A stretch of DNA of 64,000 nucleotides from Pontibacter silvestris (GTDB lineage Bacteria; Bacteroidota; Bacteroidia; Cytophagales; Hymenobacteraceae): positions 55,542-119,541 of the forward strand of contig NZ_JAJJWI010000017.1 in assembly GCF_020907275.1 (NCBI RefSeq), read 5' to 3'. Below the pieces are notes generated by a model that saw only the letters and a list, made by a program, of their open reading frames with translations, was not told the origin of the DNA and ran no database searches. Position numbers and translations under genes: made by a program. Of the stretch, positions 34,754 to 44,553 are shown one piece after another; positions within the stretch are counted from its first letter, which is position 1, and every line of letters starts with the position of its first letter.

Positions 34754-36109
34754 TCAATTTCTGTGCTCCTGAAGCACCCGCTGCATCACGTGAGTTAAAT
34801 AGGTTCCGCTGTGAGGACCATAAAAGTTCATGCCGCGAGTCTCGTACTCATTTAGACCGTAGTACTGGTCAGGTGTAATATAGCCCATGTAGCCTCCGTT
34901 AAAGCTGGTTACTATTACCTGTTGCTTTTGTTTAAGGGCTTGTTTTTCTAGCACAGGCATAAATTCACCTGAATAATCTGCAGGAACTCCTAACAAAATT
35001 GTGTTCCCAATCTGGAGACTGGAAATAAAAGCAGCGTGCTTACCAAAAATCAAATTGAAGAGGAAAGGGGCTAGGCGCAGATTTTCTGTGATGCGCCACT
35101 GGGGTTCCGGTAGTACAAGTGGTGCCCGGGCATAACCGAGTCTATGTTTAAAAGCAGTGTTTACGTGTGGGAGTTCTTGCCGTACAAGTGTCGCCAGTCG
35201 CTGGCCAACTTCTGCTGTGCTCTCAAATGTATCACCATAAAAATGAGTGGTGCTATGGCTTCCGACAGCACCAGCCGAAAACGCCGCAAACTCTATGCGT
35301 TCTTCCAAAGCATCTACTAGTTCTCCTGGATAGTCCCTGGACAGGATGGGTTGCATAGAAGGTAGTATGGTCGGGTGTGCGGCAAAAGAACATAATATAG
35401 CCGTTTTTCCACCAGCCTGTTCAAACTTTAAAAATCTTATGTTCGTGTCGCGGTGCTGGCGCGATTCTGTAAGCCGGTTCTGCACCCAACTGGCTGCATT
35501 GGCGCTACCGTAACCTATGCGTGTTGGTTGCAGCCTTTGTAGGGCCTGTTTTATACTTTCAATAATTCGTTGCGTGGTTTGCTGCACTATTTGTTCATCA
35601 TATTCACCAGACAGCAAGGCAATACCCGGCTTCTTGCCCCAACCACCAAAGCTGGTGTGGCTATGTATGGCTGATAAATACACCTGTTCCGGTTTTAGCC
35701 CAAGCGTCAAAAACTCTTTCTCTAGCGCCGCCGTTATCCGCATGGGTACTATCAGCATATCAAGCGAAACAAAAAAAGCTTTTGTTTGTCCGTTATCAAA
35801 GGCAAAGGTTCGTACCCAGACCGAATCATGCACTTCCTCATACTCCATACCTAACCTTTTCCCATATCCAGCCAGTGGTGCAGGAGCAGGTGGCGTAATG
35901 TTGACTTTGGCCCATCCTACTCGAATCGTATCCCCGGTAGTAATAACAGGCGGTTGCTTTTGCAGCTGTGCTTCTGTTGCATTGTAGTAGCTTGTTTTAC
36001 TAAGTGGAGTCTCATTTATAGGGCGTATTACCAGGGCAGCCAGCAGTAAAAGAAGCAGCAGGATAAGTAAAATATACTTTATTATTTTATTTGTTGTAGA
36101 GTGCTTCAA
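34754..36109 (-). CDS. Neutral/alkaline ceramidase-like membrane-anchored protein (copy 2)
   Basis: A 451-residue paralog of the following gene, sharing GWAKVNITPPAPAPLAGYG, LSAIHSHTSFGGWG, CSFAAHPTILPSMQPILSRDYPG and GVPADYSGEFMP nearly line for line. Instead of a lipoprotein signal it has an N-terminal transmembrane anchor (IIKYILLILLLLLLLAALVI). I set the start to TTG at 36109, which gives KHSTTNKII before the helix and aligns with the TTG start of copy 1; a longer TTG start at 36181 would add 24 residues. The two genes lie 69 nt apart and were created by duplication. Substrate unproven. Confidence 0.8.
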   Translation of the reverse strand: MKHSTTNKIIKYILLILLLLLLLAALVIRPINETPLSKTSYYNATEAQLQKQPPVITTGDTIRVGWAKVNITPPAPAPLAGYGKRLGMEYEEVHDSVWVRTFAFDNGQTKAFFVSLDMLIVPMRITAALEKEFLTLGLKPEQVYLSAIHSHTSFGGWGKKPGIALLSGEYDEQIVQQTTQRIIESIKQALQRLQPTRIGYGSANAASWVQNRLTESRQHRDTNIRFLKFEQAGGKTAILCSFAAHPTILPSMQPILSRDYPGELVDALEERIEFAAFSAGAVGSHSTTHFYGDTFESTAEVGQRLATLVRQELPHVNTAFKHRLGYARAPLVLPEPQWRITENLRLAPFLFNLIFGKHAAFISSLQIGNTILLGVPADYSGEFMPVLEKQALKQKQQVIVTSFNGGYMGYITPDQYYGLNEYETRGMNFYGPHSGTYLTHVMQRVLQEHRN

Positions 36110-36367
36110 TACTATAAAAGCTGTTAGTTGTGGTAAAGTTACGCTGATTGTTGCGACAACAAGGCAAATTAACACCCTCAAGTTGTTTTAGGTTTAGGCA
36201 TTAATACCTTATTTTTGACAACTCATTCACTTGAAGGATAAAAAAAGAGATTAATAAACCAGAGCGGAAGGCATAGCAGGGTACAGAATAAACACATCTT
36301 ATTCATTCATCACTCCTCATACCCCTTAATCGCTGCAAAGATCAAAATAATAGTTTTACTGATATAC

Positions 36368-38623
36368 ATGGAGCCAAATATTGACCATTTATTAAAAATC
36401 GTTACGGAGCTTACCATTACCATTAAACAAGTGGAGGCTACAGCAAAATTACTGGACGAAGGGGCGACAGTGCCATTTATTTCCCGTTACCGGAAAGAAG
36501 CAACAGGCTCTCTGGACGAAGTACAAATTGCCGCCGTACGCGACAGGTTGGAGCAGTTACGGGAGCTTGATAAGCGAAGAGAAAGTGTCCTGAAATCAAT
36601 TCGTGACCAGGAGAAGCTGACGCCCGAACTGGAGGCACAGATTATGGGTGCTGAAACAATGGCTGTGCTGGAAGATATTTACCTGCCTTACAAGCCAAAG
36701 CGCCGTACTAAAGCCACCATTGCCCGCGAAAAAGGACTTGAGCCGCTAGCGGAGCATATTTTCCAGCAGGAGAACTTTGATGTAGCTGCAGAGGCTGCCA
36801 ACTTTATCTCCGAAGAAAAAGAGGTAAAAGATACCGATGAGGCTTTGGCTGGTGCCCGTGATATTATGGCCGAATGGATGAACGAGAACGCAGAGGCACG
36901 TGCCACTATGCGCCAGCTTTTTGAGAAACAAGGCGTTTTCAGGAGCCGTGTGATAATGGGCAAAGAAGAAGAGGGCCAGAAGTATAAAGATTATTTTGAG
37001 TGGGACGAGCCTATTGAAAAAGCACCGTCGCACCGGGTGCTGGCGATGCGCCGTGGCGAAAGCGAAATGGTACTTATGCTAAGTGCTCAGCCTGAAGAGG
37101 AGCTGGCACTGGCGAAGCTGGAAGATATGTTTGTAAAGGGCAATAATGCTGCTTCTGAGCAGGTGCGTCTGGCTGCCAAAGACTGTTACAAGCGTATGCT
37201 AAAGCTTAGCATGGAAACAGAAGTTCGGCTAAACTCTAAAAAACGTGCCGATGAAGAGGCTATCCGTGTGTTTGCTGATAACCTGCGCCAGTTACTGTTA
37301 TCTTCTCCGCTAGGCCAGAAAACAGTTTTGGCTCTGGACCCAGGTTTTAGAACAGGTTGTAAGCTGGTAGTGCTGGATAAGCAAGGCAAACTGCTACATA
37401 ATGAAACAATATACCCACACACCGGACAGCATAAGGCACAGGAGGCCGGGCAGAATGTGAAATACCTTATAGATCGCTTTGATGTGGAAGCTGTTGCGAT
37501 TGGTAACGGTACGGCGAGCCGCGAAACAGAAACCTTTGTCAGAGGTTTAGGTTTACCAGCTTCAGTACAGATCGTGATGGTGAATGAAAGTGGTGCCTCT
37601 ATTTACTCTGCTTCTGAAGTAGCACGCGAAGAGTTTCCTGATCAGGATGTTACAGTTCGTGGAGCTGTTTCTATCGGTCGCCGCCTGATGGACCCGTTGG
37701 CAGAACTAGTGAAGATTGACCCTAAATCTATTGGAGTAGGGCAGTATCAGCACGACGTGGACCAGTCTGCCCTGAAGCACTCGCTGGATGATGTGGTAAT
37801 GAGCTGCGTAAATGCTGTGGGTGTGGAAGTTAACACAGCCAGCAAGCAACTCTTAACGTATGTATCTGGTTTAGGCCCGGCTTTGGCTCAGAATATAGTA
37901 GAGTACCGAAACCAGAACGGACCTTTCCGCACCCGCACTGAACTAAAGAAAGTTGCCCGCTTAGGTGACAAAGCTTTTGAGCAGGCAGCAGGCTTCCTGC
38001 GAATCCGTGATGCAGTAAACCCTCTGGATGCTTCTGCGGTACACCCTGAAAGTTATCCGATTGTAGAGCAGATGGCCAAAGACCTGGGCGTAACTGTACA
38101 AGATCTGATAAAGAGCGATGAGTTGCGCAAAAAGATCAATCTGAAGAATTATGTGACCGATACTGTTGGTTTACCTACTCTGCAGGATATTGTCAGTGAG
38201 TTAGCCAAACCAGGCCGCGACCCTCGCCAGACTTTTGAAGCGTTCAGCTTTACAGAAGGTGTGAACGAAATAACAGACCTGCGGGAAGGAATGAAACTGC
38301 CGGGCATCGTGACCAATATCACTGCTTTTGGTGCCTTTGTAGACCTTGGAGTTCACCAGGATGGCCTCGTACACGTTAGCCATTTGTCTGACCGCTTTGT
38401 AAGCAATCCGCATGACGTAGTGAAAGTAGGGCAGAAGGTAGAAGTAACCGTACTGGAGGTAGATGTGCCACGCAAACGCATTTCTTTATCTATGAAAGGC
38501 GATCCGGCAACAGCTAAACCAGCAGGGGGAGGTAGCCGCAATAAAGGAGGTCGTAAAGAAAAAGAAGAGCCGATGGATGATTTTCAGGCAAAGCTGGCAA
38601 AGCTGAAGGGGATGTTTAAGTAA
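36368..38623 (+). CDS. tex: Tex-family RNA-binding transcription accessory protein
   Basis: A 751-residue Tex protein: N-terminal helical domain (VPFISRYRKEATGSLDEVQI), YqgF-like domain (LALDPGFRTGCKLVVLD, AIGNGTASRETETF), helix-hairpin-helix region (LGPALAQNIVEYRNQNGPFRTR) and a C-terminal S1 domain at about 634-712 (GIVTNITAFGAFVDLGVHQDGLVHVSHLSD). It binds nucleic acid and is thought to influence transcription/RNA processing. Full length for the family, followed by a terminator. Confidence 0.95.
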   Translation: MEPNIDHLLKIVTELTITIKQVEATAKLLDEGATVPFISRYRKEATGSLDEVQIAAVRDRLEQLRELDKRRESVLKSIRDQEKLTPELEAQIMGAETMAVLEDIYLPYKPKRRTKATIAREKGLEPLAEHIFQQENFDVAAEAANFISEEKEVKDTDEALAGARDIMAEWMNENAEARATMRQLFEKQGVFRSRVIMGKEEEGQKYKDYFEWDEPIEKAPSHRVLAMRRGESEMVLMLSAQPEEELALAKLEDMFVKGNNAASEQVRLAAKDCYKRMLKLSMETEVRLNSKKRADEEAIRVFADNLRQLLLSSPLGQKTVLALDPGFRTGCKLVVLDKQGKLLHNETIYPHTGQHKAQEAGQNVKYLIDRFDVEAVAIGNGTASRETETFVRGLGLPASVQIVMVNESGASIYSASEVAREEFPDQDVTVRGAVSIGRRLMDPLAELVKIDPKSIGVGQYQHDVDQSALKHSLDDVVMSCVNAVGVEVNTASKQLLTYVSGLGPALAQNIVEYRNQNGPFRTRTELKKVARLGDKAFEQAAGFLRIRDAVNPLDASAVHPESYPIVEQMAKDLGVTVQDLIKSDELRKKINLKNYVTDTVGLPTLQDIVSELAKPGRDPRQTFEAFSFTEGVNEITDLREGMKLPGIVTNITAFGAFVDLGVHQDGLVHVSHLSDRFVSNPHDVVKVGQKVEVTVLEVDVPRKRISLSMKGDPATAKPAGGGSRNKGGRKEKEEPMDDFQAKLAKLKGMFK

Positions 38624-38648
38624 AAGCCTTTGCTTTATTAGTTATAAA

Positions 38649-38694
38649 CAAAAGAGGCCACTTCACAAGTAAAATGTGTGGCCTCTTTTGTTGT
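38649..38694 (+). terminator. Rho-independent terminator after tex
   Basis: CAAAAGAGGCCAC (38649-38661) pairs with GTGGCCTCTTTTG (38678-38690), with TTGTTT following. Confidence 0.85.
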
Positions 38695-38752
38695 TTATGG
38701 AAGAAGATTACTAGAGCTGCTCTAATCTTAATTCGGTGAAGCTCAAGACCAA

Positions 38753-39646
38753 TTAAAATACAAGTGTAGTACTTAGCCCACCCAACCTCAAGCCAAACTG
38801 TGGGGATATTAGAAGCTTTTGTTTTCGTATTTTTAATTTTTGCTCAGCTGCATCGTAAAGTTTATTCAACCCCTTTGCCGTTAAAAACCCAACAGCAGCA
38901 CCAGCCATTACATCGGTAGCCCAATGCGCATTGTCGTGTATTCGGGATAATCCGACAAGTGTGGCAACTCCATAAGCAACGGGAGGTACAAACTTATGAT
39001 CTTTATACACAGTGGCTACAGAGGTAGCTACAGCAAATGCAACAGTAGTATGGCCCGAAGGGAATGAGGTATAGTTCCATTCTTTATCCGGACCGCCATA
39101 GAAATGGTTTTGTGTTGTAATCATTGGTCTGTGCCGATTTACAGAAGATTTTAGAGCATTAGTTACCAACGAACCAGCAAGCATACTTCCCAAAGACAGT
39201 AACCCTGCCTTTTCCAGTTTTGGGTCTTTTGCCAGTATACCTCCAATGGTAGCTGCACCAGCCACGGGTGCCAGATAGGTTACGTGTCCAAGAGGCTCTA
39301 CCAGCTTTGAAATGCCATTAGTCACTGAATTCTGATGACTTTGCGTATACTTTTGAGCAGGTTCATCCATAAGGGCATAAGCAGCACTCCAAAGAGTAGC
39401 ACCTGCCGCCACAGTCGTAACAGTTCTAAGAGGACCGGAATATTTTCTTTTATAAGGTTGTTGCTGTGGTAGCTCAGGTGCTCTAGAGACTGTATCTACA
39501 GAGGTAGAGTGCTTTTGTACAGGTTCGTCCGAATTTGTGAGAGGTAATTGTGCCTGTGCAACAACATTTATAGTTAGAAACATGGCGGTCAGAAAGGTAG
39601 TTACACGTGTACCTTTTGGAATCAGATCAAATGACCGTTTTGGCAT
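38753..39646 (-). CDS. PAP2-family phosphatase
   Basis: A 297-residue envelope phosphatase with a signal peptide (TTFLTAMFLTINVVAQAQ) and the PAP2 motif triad: KSSVNRHRP, FPSGHTTVAFA and SRIHDNAHWATDV. Between signal and domain lies a Pro/Gln/Ser-rich linker. PAP2 enzymes dephosphorylate lipid phosphates such as undecaprenyl diphosphate or phosphatidic acid; this one is likely periplasmic or membrane-facing. Specific substrate is unknown. Confidence 0.9.
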   Translation of the reverse strand: MPKRSFDLIPKGTRVTTFLTAMFLTINVVAQAQLPLTNSDEPVQKHSTSVDTVSRAPELPQQQPYKRKYSGPLRTVTTVAAGATLWSAAYALMDEPAQKYTQSHQNSVTNGISKLVEPLGHVTYLAPVAGAATIGGILAKDPKLEKAGLLSLGSMLAGSLVTNALKSSVNRHRPMITTQNHFYGGPDKEWNYTSFPSGHTTVAFAVATSVATVYKDHKFVPPVAYGVATLVGLSRIHDNAHWATDVMAGAAVGFLTAKGLNKLYDAAEQKLKIRKQKLLISPQFGLRLGGLSTTLVF

Positions 39647-40070
39647 AAAGTATAAATAGATGAAAGTTATTCTGCTTGAGCTAATAAATTTATGTCAAAG
39701 GTCTCTCCAACAGATGCCGAGTACCCCAAGGCTTTTATGAATTTGCGTTTTTAAGTAACTATCTACCAGATTTGCTGCATGTAAATGTAGTCCTAAAAGG
39801 CTTCCGTACCCTTTTGGGTTCCATATCAGGTTATAATAATTTTGATGGTTTTAGTTACTCTATAATTCGAATAAGACGAGGCAAGACGGTTCAACTGTCA
39901 GAGCCAGATACAATTCTCAATTCCTATTTGCTTATACCATCAACAGGCACAGCTTGAGCTAAATGTTAAGAAGAAGGCTATTAGGTCAAGTTTGCTGGTT
40001 AATAGCTTTCTTTCTAATCTTTCTTAAGAAGATATAAAGCCCTTTTGTACTTGCAGCTTAAAGGTGCATT
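39647..40070. other. Intergenic region with a weak hairpin
   Basis: Between two minus-strand genes. AAGAAGGCTATTA (39971-39983) pairs with TAATAGCTTTCTT (40000-40012) with one mismatch, a weak terminator candidate for the DeoR gene. An apparent 61-codon plus-strand frame near 39772 starts with TTG and has no support. Confidence 0.4.
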
Positions 40071-40820
40071 TTACAGTACCTGTAATCCTCTTTTCCTGTA
40101 CGCTGTCAGCAGGTCATCTTCAGAAGCTAGTTCGGTAATAAGCGTTTGCACCTTTTCAATTCCAGTAACTTTATAGGGTTGAACTGTATTAATTTTTTCA
40201 GATATAGGTAGAGAGACTACATGTTTGGCACAAGAAACCAATGCTTGCTTGGTTAGCGTTTCCTCACGGTCAAAGTCAGTAATGCCAAACTGGTGATGGA
40301 TGCTGCGGGTACCTATAAAGCAAATGTCTGCATGAATGTCTGCTACAAAATTAATTACATCCAGGCCAACTGCTACCTGAGCGTTTTTAAGTATCTTACC
40401 TCCAATAAAAACAGTTTCTACTTTAGGGTGTTCTGAAAGTTGCAGGGCTATAGGTAAACTGTTGGTAAAAACGGTAGCTTTTAAATCCAGCGGTAATTGA
40501 CGGGCTAACTCCAGGTTAGTAGTGCCTCCATCCATCACCACAACAAAGTCGTCTTGTATCAACGGAATGGCTTTACGTACAATTACAACTTTTTCCTCAT
40601 GTGCATATATCTCCCTGTCTTTGTGGCTAAAAGGAATGTAAGCATGTTGCATGGCGCCTCCATGTACCTTTTTTATCTGGCCATTATCCGAGAGTTCTTT
40701 CAGGTCTCTGCGTATGGTGTCTTCTGATACATTTAGTTTGTGGCTGAGTTCAGAGGAGAGAACCTTATTATGGCTTCTTACTTCTTCTAAAATATAATTA
40801 TGTCTTTCCTGTTTTAGCAT
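40071..40820 (-). CDS. DeoR/GlpR-family transcriptional regulator
   Basis: A 249-residue regulator with an N-terminal winged HTH (ERHNYILEEVRSHNKVLSSELSHKLNVSEDTIRRDLKEL) and a DeoRC sugar-phosphate sensor domain (VVMDGGTTNLELARQL, VFIGGKILKNAQVAVG, CFIGTRSIHHQFGI). It likely represses a sugar catabolic gene set and is released by a sugar phosphate. It is divergent from the GH125 mannosidase with a 266-bp gap, so that operon is the natural target. Confidence 0.92.
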   Translation of the reverse strand: MLKQERHNYILEEVRSHNKVLSSELSHKLNVSEDTIRRDLKELSDNGQIKKVHGGAMQHAYIPFSHKDREIYAHEEKVVIVRKAIPLIQDDFVVVMDGGTTNLELARQLPLDLKATVFTNSLPIALQLSEHPKVETVFIGGKILKNAQVAVGLDVINFVADIHADICFIGTRSIHHQFGITDFDREETLTKQALVSCAKHVVSLPISEKINTVQPYKVTGIEKVQTLITELASEDDLLTAYRKRGLQVL

Positions 40821-40995
40821 GTATTGTCACTTTACGGCATGATAAACTTTAAAGTACTTTAATTTAGTAATAATGTATATAGATTTACTAGTAGGCTTTC
40901 TTTTAAACATATAAAGCAGCTTTGAAAACAAGTAGTTTAATGATATAGTGTACTAATCGTGCATGAACAGGCATTAAAACTGCATGTACACGCTT

Positions 40996-41003
40996 TATTT
41001 TTG
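40996..41003 (+). promoter_or_regulatory. -7 element for the GH125 gene
   Basis: TATTTTTG matches TAnnTTTG, about 83 nt before the ATG at 41087. GAAACGTTTGC at 41069-41079, a semi-palindrome, lies close to the start and could be a regulator site. Confidence 0.4.
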
Positions 41004-41086
41004 CCGATTTGTTTTGATATATAAATTATTGTTTGAATATTTAAACTGTCAGTAACGACAAACTTTAATAGAAACGTTTGCCTTAA

Positions 41087-42520
41087 ATGCCTACAACAAG
41101 AAGAAACTTTATCAAAGCGGGAGGGCTGGCAGTAGCTGGAGTAGCCTCTGGTTTTTCTTTTATTCCTTATGTCCCATCAGATGCTTTTGAAACGAAACGT
41201 CCTGCCTCTAATGCCAGGAACTTTACAAGTAAAGCTGTTGAGAAAAAAATAAAGGAAGTTAAGAAAAGAATTGCAGATAAAGAACTTGCGTGGCTTTTCG
41301 AAAATTGTTTGCCTAATACTTTAGACACAACCGTAAAATATCAGGTGGAAGATGGTAAGCCAGATACCTTTGTCATCACCGGAGATATTGAGGCTATGTG
41401 GTTACGAGATTCTACAGCCCAGGTATGGCCATATTTGCCTTTTGCTAACGAAGATAAAAAGCTCCAGAGTATGCTGGCTGGGGTTATAAACAGGCAAACG
41501 AAGTGTATCTTGATAGACCCTTATGCGAATGCCTTTAATGAAGGACCTACCGGAAGTGAATGGAAGTCGGACCTTACTGATATGAAGCCAGAACTGCACG
41601 AGCGGAAATGGGAAATAGATTCGTTGTGTTACCCTATACGTTTGGCATACGGCTACTGGAAAACTACAGGCGATACCTCCTGCTTTGACAGTAACTGGGC
41701 AAAAGCTATGCGCCTTGTTGTAGATACGTTTAAAGCACAGCAAAGAAAAGAGGGGAACGGACCTTATAGTTTTCAAAGGGTAACAGAGAAGCAGACAGAT
41801 ACAGTAGCTGGTGCCGGCTATGGCTATCCTGTAAATCCTGTCGGCCTTATATGCTCTACCTTCAGGCCTTCTGACGATGCCACTGTTTACCTCTTCCTTG
41901 TGCCGTCTAACCATTTTGCCGTTGTCTCTCTTCGGCAGTTAGCAGAAATGAGCCAGAGTGTTTTACAGGATGCGTCTTTTGCCCGTGAGTGTACTGCTTT
42001 GGCTGATGAAGTGGATCAGGCTTTGCAAGAGTATGCAGTAGCAGAGCACCTCAATTTTGGGAAGGTATATGCTTTTGAAGTGGATGGCTTTGGAAACAAG
42101 TTGTTTATGGATGATGCAAACATCCCAAGCTTGTTAGCTTTACCTTACTTAGACGTTACTCCCCTAAACGATCCTGTTTATCAAAATACACGGAGATTCG
42201 TCCTTGGCCAGAATAATCCTTTCTTCTTTAAGGGTAAAGCTGCTGAAGGAATCGGGGGGCCACATGTTGGAGTAGACATGATTTGGCCCATGAGTATTAT
42301 TATGCGAGCTTTAACAAGCAATTCAGACGAGGAAATTAAGGAGTGCCTGCAAATGCTGAAAGCGACACATGCGGGAACGGGCTTCATGCATGAATCTTTT
42401 CATAAAGATAACCCGGAGAAATTTACACGAAAATGGTTTGCTTGGGCAAATACATTGTTTGGAGAGTTGATTCTGAAAATAGATCAGGAGCGCCCACATC
42501 TATTAAGAACTGAAATTTAG
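41087..42520 (+). CDS. GH125 exo-alpha-1,6-mannosidase, Tat-exported
   Basis: A 477-residue metal-independent alpha-mannosidase of family GH125 (former DUF1237), which removes alpha-1,6-linked mannose. Tat signal with twin Arg ([13 protein letters not shown]). Family segments: [69 protein letters not shown] and [14 protein letters not shown]. It is divergent from a DeoR regulator and precedes a glycosylasparaginase after 217 nt, pointing to N-glycan breakdown. Confidence 0.93.
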   Translation: MPTTRRNFIKAGGLAVAGVASGFSFIPYVPSDAFETKRPASNARNFTSKAVEKKIKEVKKRIADKELAWLFENCLPNTLDTTVKYQVEDGKPDTFVITGDIEAMWLRDSTAQVWPYLPFANEDKKLQSMLAGVINRQTKCILIDPYANAFNEGPTGSEWKSDLTDMKPELHERKWEIDSLCYPIRLAYGYWKTTGDTSCFDSNWAKAMRLVVDTFKAQQRKEGNGPYSFQRVTEKQTDTVAGAGYGYPVNPVGLICSTFRPSDDATVYLFLVPSNHFAVVSLRQLAEMSQSVLQDASFARECTALADEVDQALQEYAVAEHLNFGKVYAFEVDGFGNKLFMDDANIPSLLALPYLDVTPLNDPVYQNTRRFVLGQNNPFFFKGKAAEGIGGPHVGVDMIWPMSIIMRALTSNSDEEIKECLQMLKATHAGTGFMHESFHKDNPEKFTRKWFAWANTLFGELILKIDQERPHLLRTEI

Positions 42521-42737
42521 AAATATTGTAGTCCCCTAATTTAAGAAGCTCTAGAGCCTTTTTATAGAGCAGTTTATTACAAAAGCTTTTGTGAAGTTTG
42601 ACATGAAAATACAGGGTTGATGCTTTTTGATTCCTCTCAAAAGGTAAGGAGCTATGAAAACTACTACTTAATTAACATAGGATAAATGAGCGGCTTTGTT
42701 GAAATAAAAAGTATTATAATCAGATAAAATATTAAGA

Positions 42738-43718
42738 ATGAAAAGCAGGAGAAACTTCCTTAAACTATCCGCTTTAGGCACCACTTTTCTTAGTGGTCTT
42801 TATCCTTTAGAAAGGGCTTTTGCCGGATCATTGGGCAAAGAGGCTGCGGCAAATAAGCCTGTGGTTATCTCTACCTGGGATCATGGCATGCCCGCTAACG
42901 AAGCAGCCTGGAAAATTCTGTCACAAAACGGACAGGCCTTAGACGCAGTAGAAGCTGGTGTAATGGTTCCTGAAGGAGATCCGAGAATCAGAACCGTAGG
43001 ATACGGTGGCTATCCTGACAGGGAAGGTAAAGTTACCTTAGATGCCTGTATCATGGACAAAGACAGTAACTGTGGCTCTGTTGCTTTTCTGGAGCATATA
43101 AAACACCCTATTTCAGTTGCCCGAAAGGTAATGGAAGATACACCACATGTCATGTTGGTAGGAGAAGGAGCCTTGCAGTTTGCCCTGTCTAAAGGTTTTC
43201 AAAAAGAGAATTTACTGACACCTGAGTCTGAAAAAGACTGGAAAAATTGGTTGAAAGAGTCAAAATACAAGCCAGTCATCAATATTGAAAATCACGACAC
43301 GATAGGCTTGTTAGCTTTAGATGCACATGGAAACTTAGCAGGTGCCTGTACCACAAGCGGAGCATCTTATAAAATGCATGGTAGAGTAGGGGATTCACCT
43401 ATAATAGGAGCCGGTTTGTTTGTGGACAACGAGGTAGGCGCAGCTACTGCTACAGGCTTAGGAGAGGCTGTTATGCGTATGGTGGGTAGCCATTTGGTTG
43501 TAGAGCTTATGCGACAGGGTAACTCTCCTGAAAAAGCATGCAGGTTGGCTGTAGAGCGAATAATTGCCAAGCATAAAGATGTGTCTGACCTTCAGGTTGG
43601 CTTTATTGCCTTAAACAAGCAGGGAGAATACGGAGGCTACTGCATACACAAAGGGTTTAACTATGCTGTGCTGGACAAGTCGACAAATAAACTGATAGAT
43701 GCTAAGTACAAGCTGTAA
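42738..43718 (+). CDS. N4-(beta-N-acetylglucosaminyl)-L-asparaginase (glycosylasparaginase)
   Basis: A 326-residue Ntn-hydrolase that cleaves the GlcNAc-Asn bond of N-glycoproteins, releasing Asn/Asp. Tat signal (KSRRNFLKLSALG). The autoprocessing nucleophile is Thr188 in ENHDTIGLLALD; the substrate-binding GRVGDSPIIGAGLF and GAATATGLGEAVMR are typical. The mature enzyme would be a processed alpha/beta pair. Its end overlaps CutC by 20 nt. With GH125 it strongly implies N-glycan degradation. Confidence 0.93.
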   Translation: MKSRRNFLKLSALGTTFLSGLYPLERAFAGSLGKEAAANKPVVISTWDHGMPANEAAWKILSQNGQALDAVEAGVMVPEGDPRIRTVGYGGYPDREGKVTLDACIMDKDSNCGSVAFLEHIKHPISVARKVMEDTPHVMLVGEGALQFALSKGFQKENLLTPESEKDWKNWLKESKYKPVINIENHDTIGLLALDAHGNLAGACTTSGASYKMHGRVGDSPIIGAGLFVDNEVGAATATGLGEAVMRMVGSHLVVELMRQGNSPEKACRLAVERIIAKHKDVSDLQVGFIALNKQGEYGGYCIHKGFNYAVLDKSTNKLIDAKYKL

Positions 43719-44481
43719 AGGAGAGCCTGGGGAAAAGTTAGTTGCAGAGATCTGCGTTGATTCTGTGTACTCTGCTGCTGTTGCGGAAAGTGCTGGTGCC
43801 CAGCGTGTAGAACTCTGTAGTAGCTTAGCTGAAGGAGGTGTTACGCCTAGTGCAGGTTTAATTGAAATAACCAGGAAAAACATTAGTATCGGCCTGCACG
43901 TGCTTATTCGCCCAAGGAGGGGCGACTTTCTGTATTCGGATCTGGAGTTTGAGATTATGAAGAAAGATATAGAGCTGGCGAAAAGAATGGGAGCAGATGG
44001 CGTTGTGATAGGTATTTTGAAGGCAGATGGAAATATAGATGTTGGCAGGACCCGGGAACTAATAGAGGTGTCTCATCCTCTTAGTGTTACATTTCATAGA
44101 GCATTTGATCTTACTCCTGATCCTTTTAAATCTTTAGAGGATCTTTTAGCCCTTAAAGTGGACCGCCTGCTTACCTCTGGTCAGGAGGAAACAGCACTGC
44201 AGGGAGCAGCATTGATAAAGGAGTTGGTTAAGAAGTCAGCTAACCAGTTGATTGTTATGCCTGGCGGTGGCATTAACGAAAACAATATAAGCAAAATTGT
44301 TGCTATAACTGGTGTAAAGGAGTTCCATGCTTCAGCCCGAAAAAAAGTTAGCAGCTCCATGGGCTATTGCAGAAATTACCCAGCTATGTCTAGTATGCAG
44401 CAGTTATCGGAGTACGAAAACCTGGTGGCTGATGTAAATAAAATAAGGGCTATTAGGGAAGTTTCTGCAACAGTAAGATAA
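43699..44481 (+). CDS. cutC: CutC-family protein
   Basis: A 260-residue TIM-barrel protein of the CutC family (LVAEICVDSVYSAAVAESAGAQRVELC, VLIRPRRGDFLYS, GVVIGILKADGNID, VTFHRAFDLTPDP, IVMPGGGINENN). The historic copper role of CutC is doubtful; in Bacteroidota it often lies in glycan clusters, as here. It overlaps the glycosylasparaginase by 20 nt, so translation is coupled. The role in this locus is unknown. Confidence 0.92.
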   Translation: MLSTSCKGEPGEKLVAEICVDSVYSAAVAESAGAQRVELCSSLAEGGVTPSAGLIEITRKNISIGLHVLIRPRRGDFLYSDLEFEIMKKDIELAKRMGADGVVIGILKADGNIDVGRTRELIEVSHPLSVTFHRAFDLTPDPFKSLEDLLALKVDRLLTSGQEETALQGAALIKELVKKSANQLIVMPGGGINENNISKIVAITGVKEFHASARKKVSSSMGYCRNYPAMSSMQQLSEYENLVADVNKIRAIREVSATVR

Positions 44482-44553
44482 TCAGCTTTATGTTTACTGA
44501 AGCATGAGAGAATAGTGCTTTTTAGACAGAAACAAGCTGCATTAGTTTGCTAC

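Noticed and set aside
39772..39957. 61-codon plus-strand frame between the PAP2 and DeoR genes
   Set aside because: TTG start, no ribosome site, no recognisable domain.
41402..41914. 170-codon minus-strand frame inside GH125
   Set aside because: Antisense to well conserved GH125 sequence.
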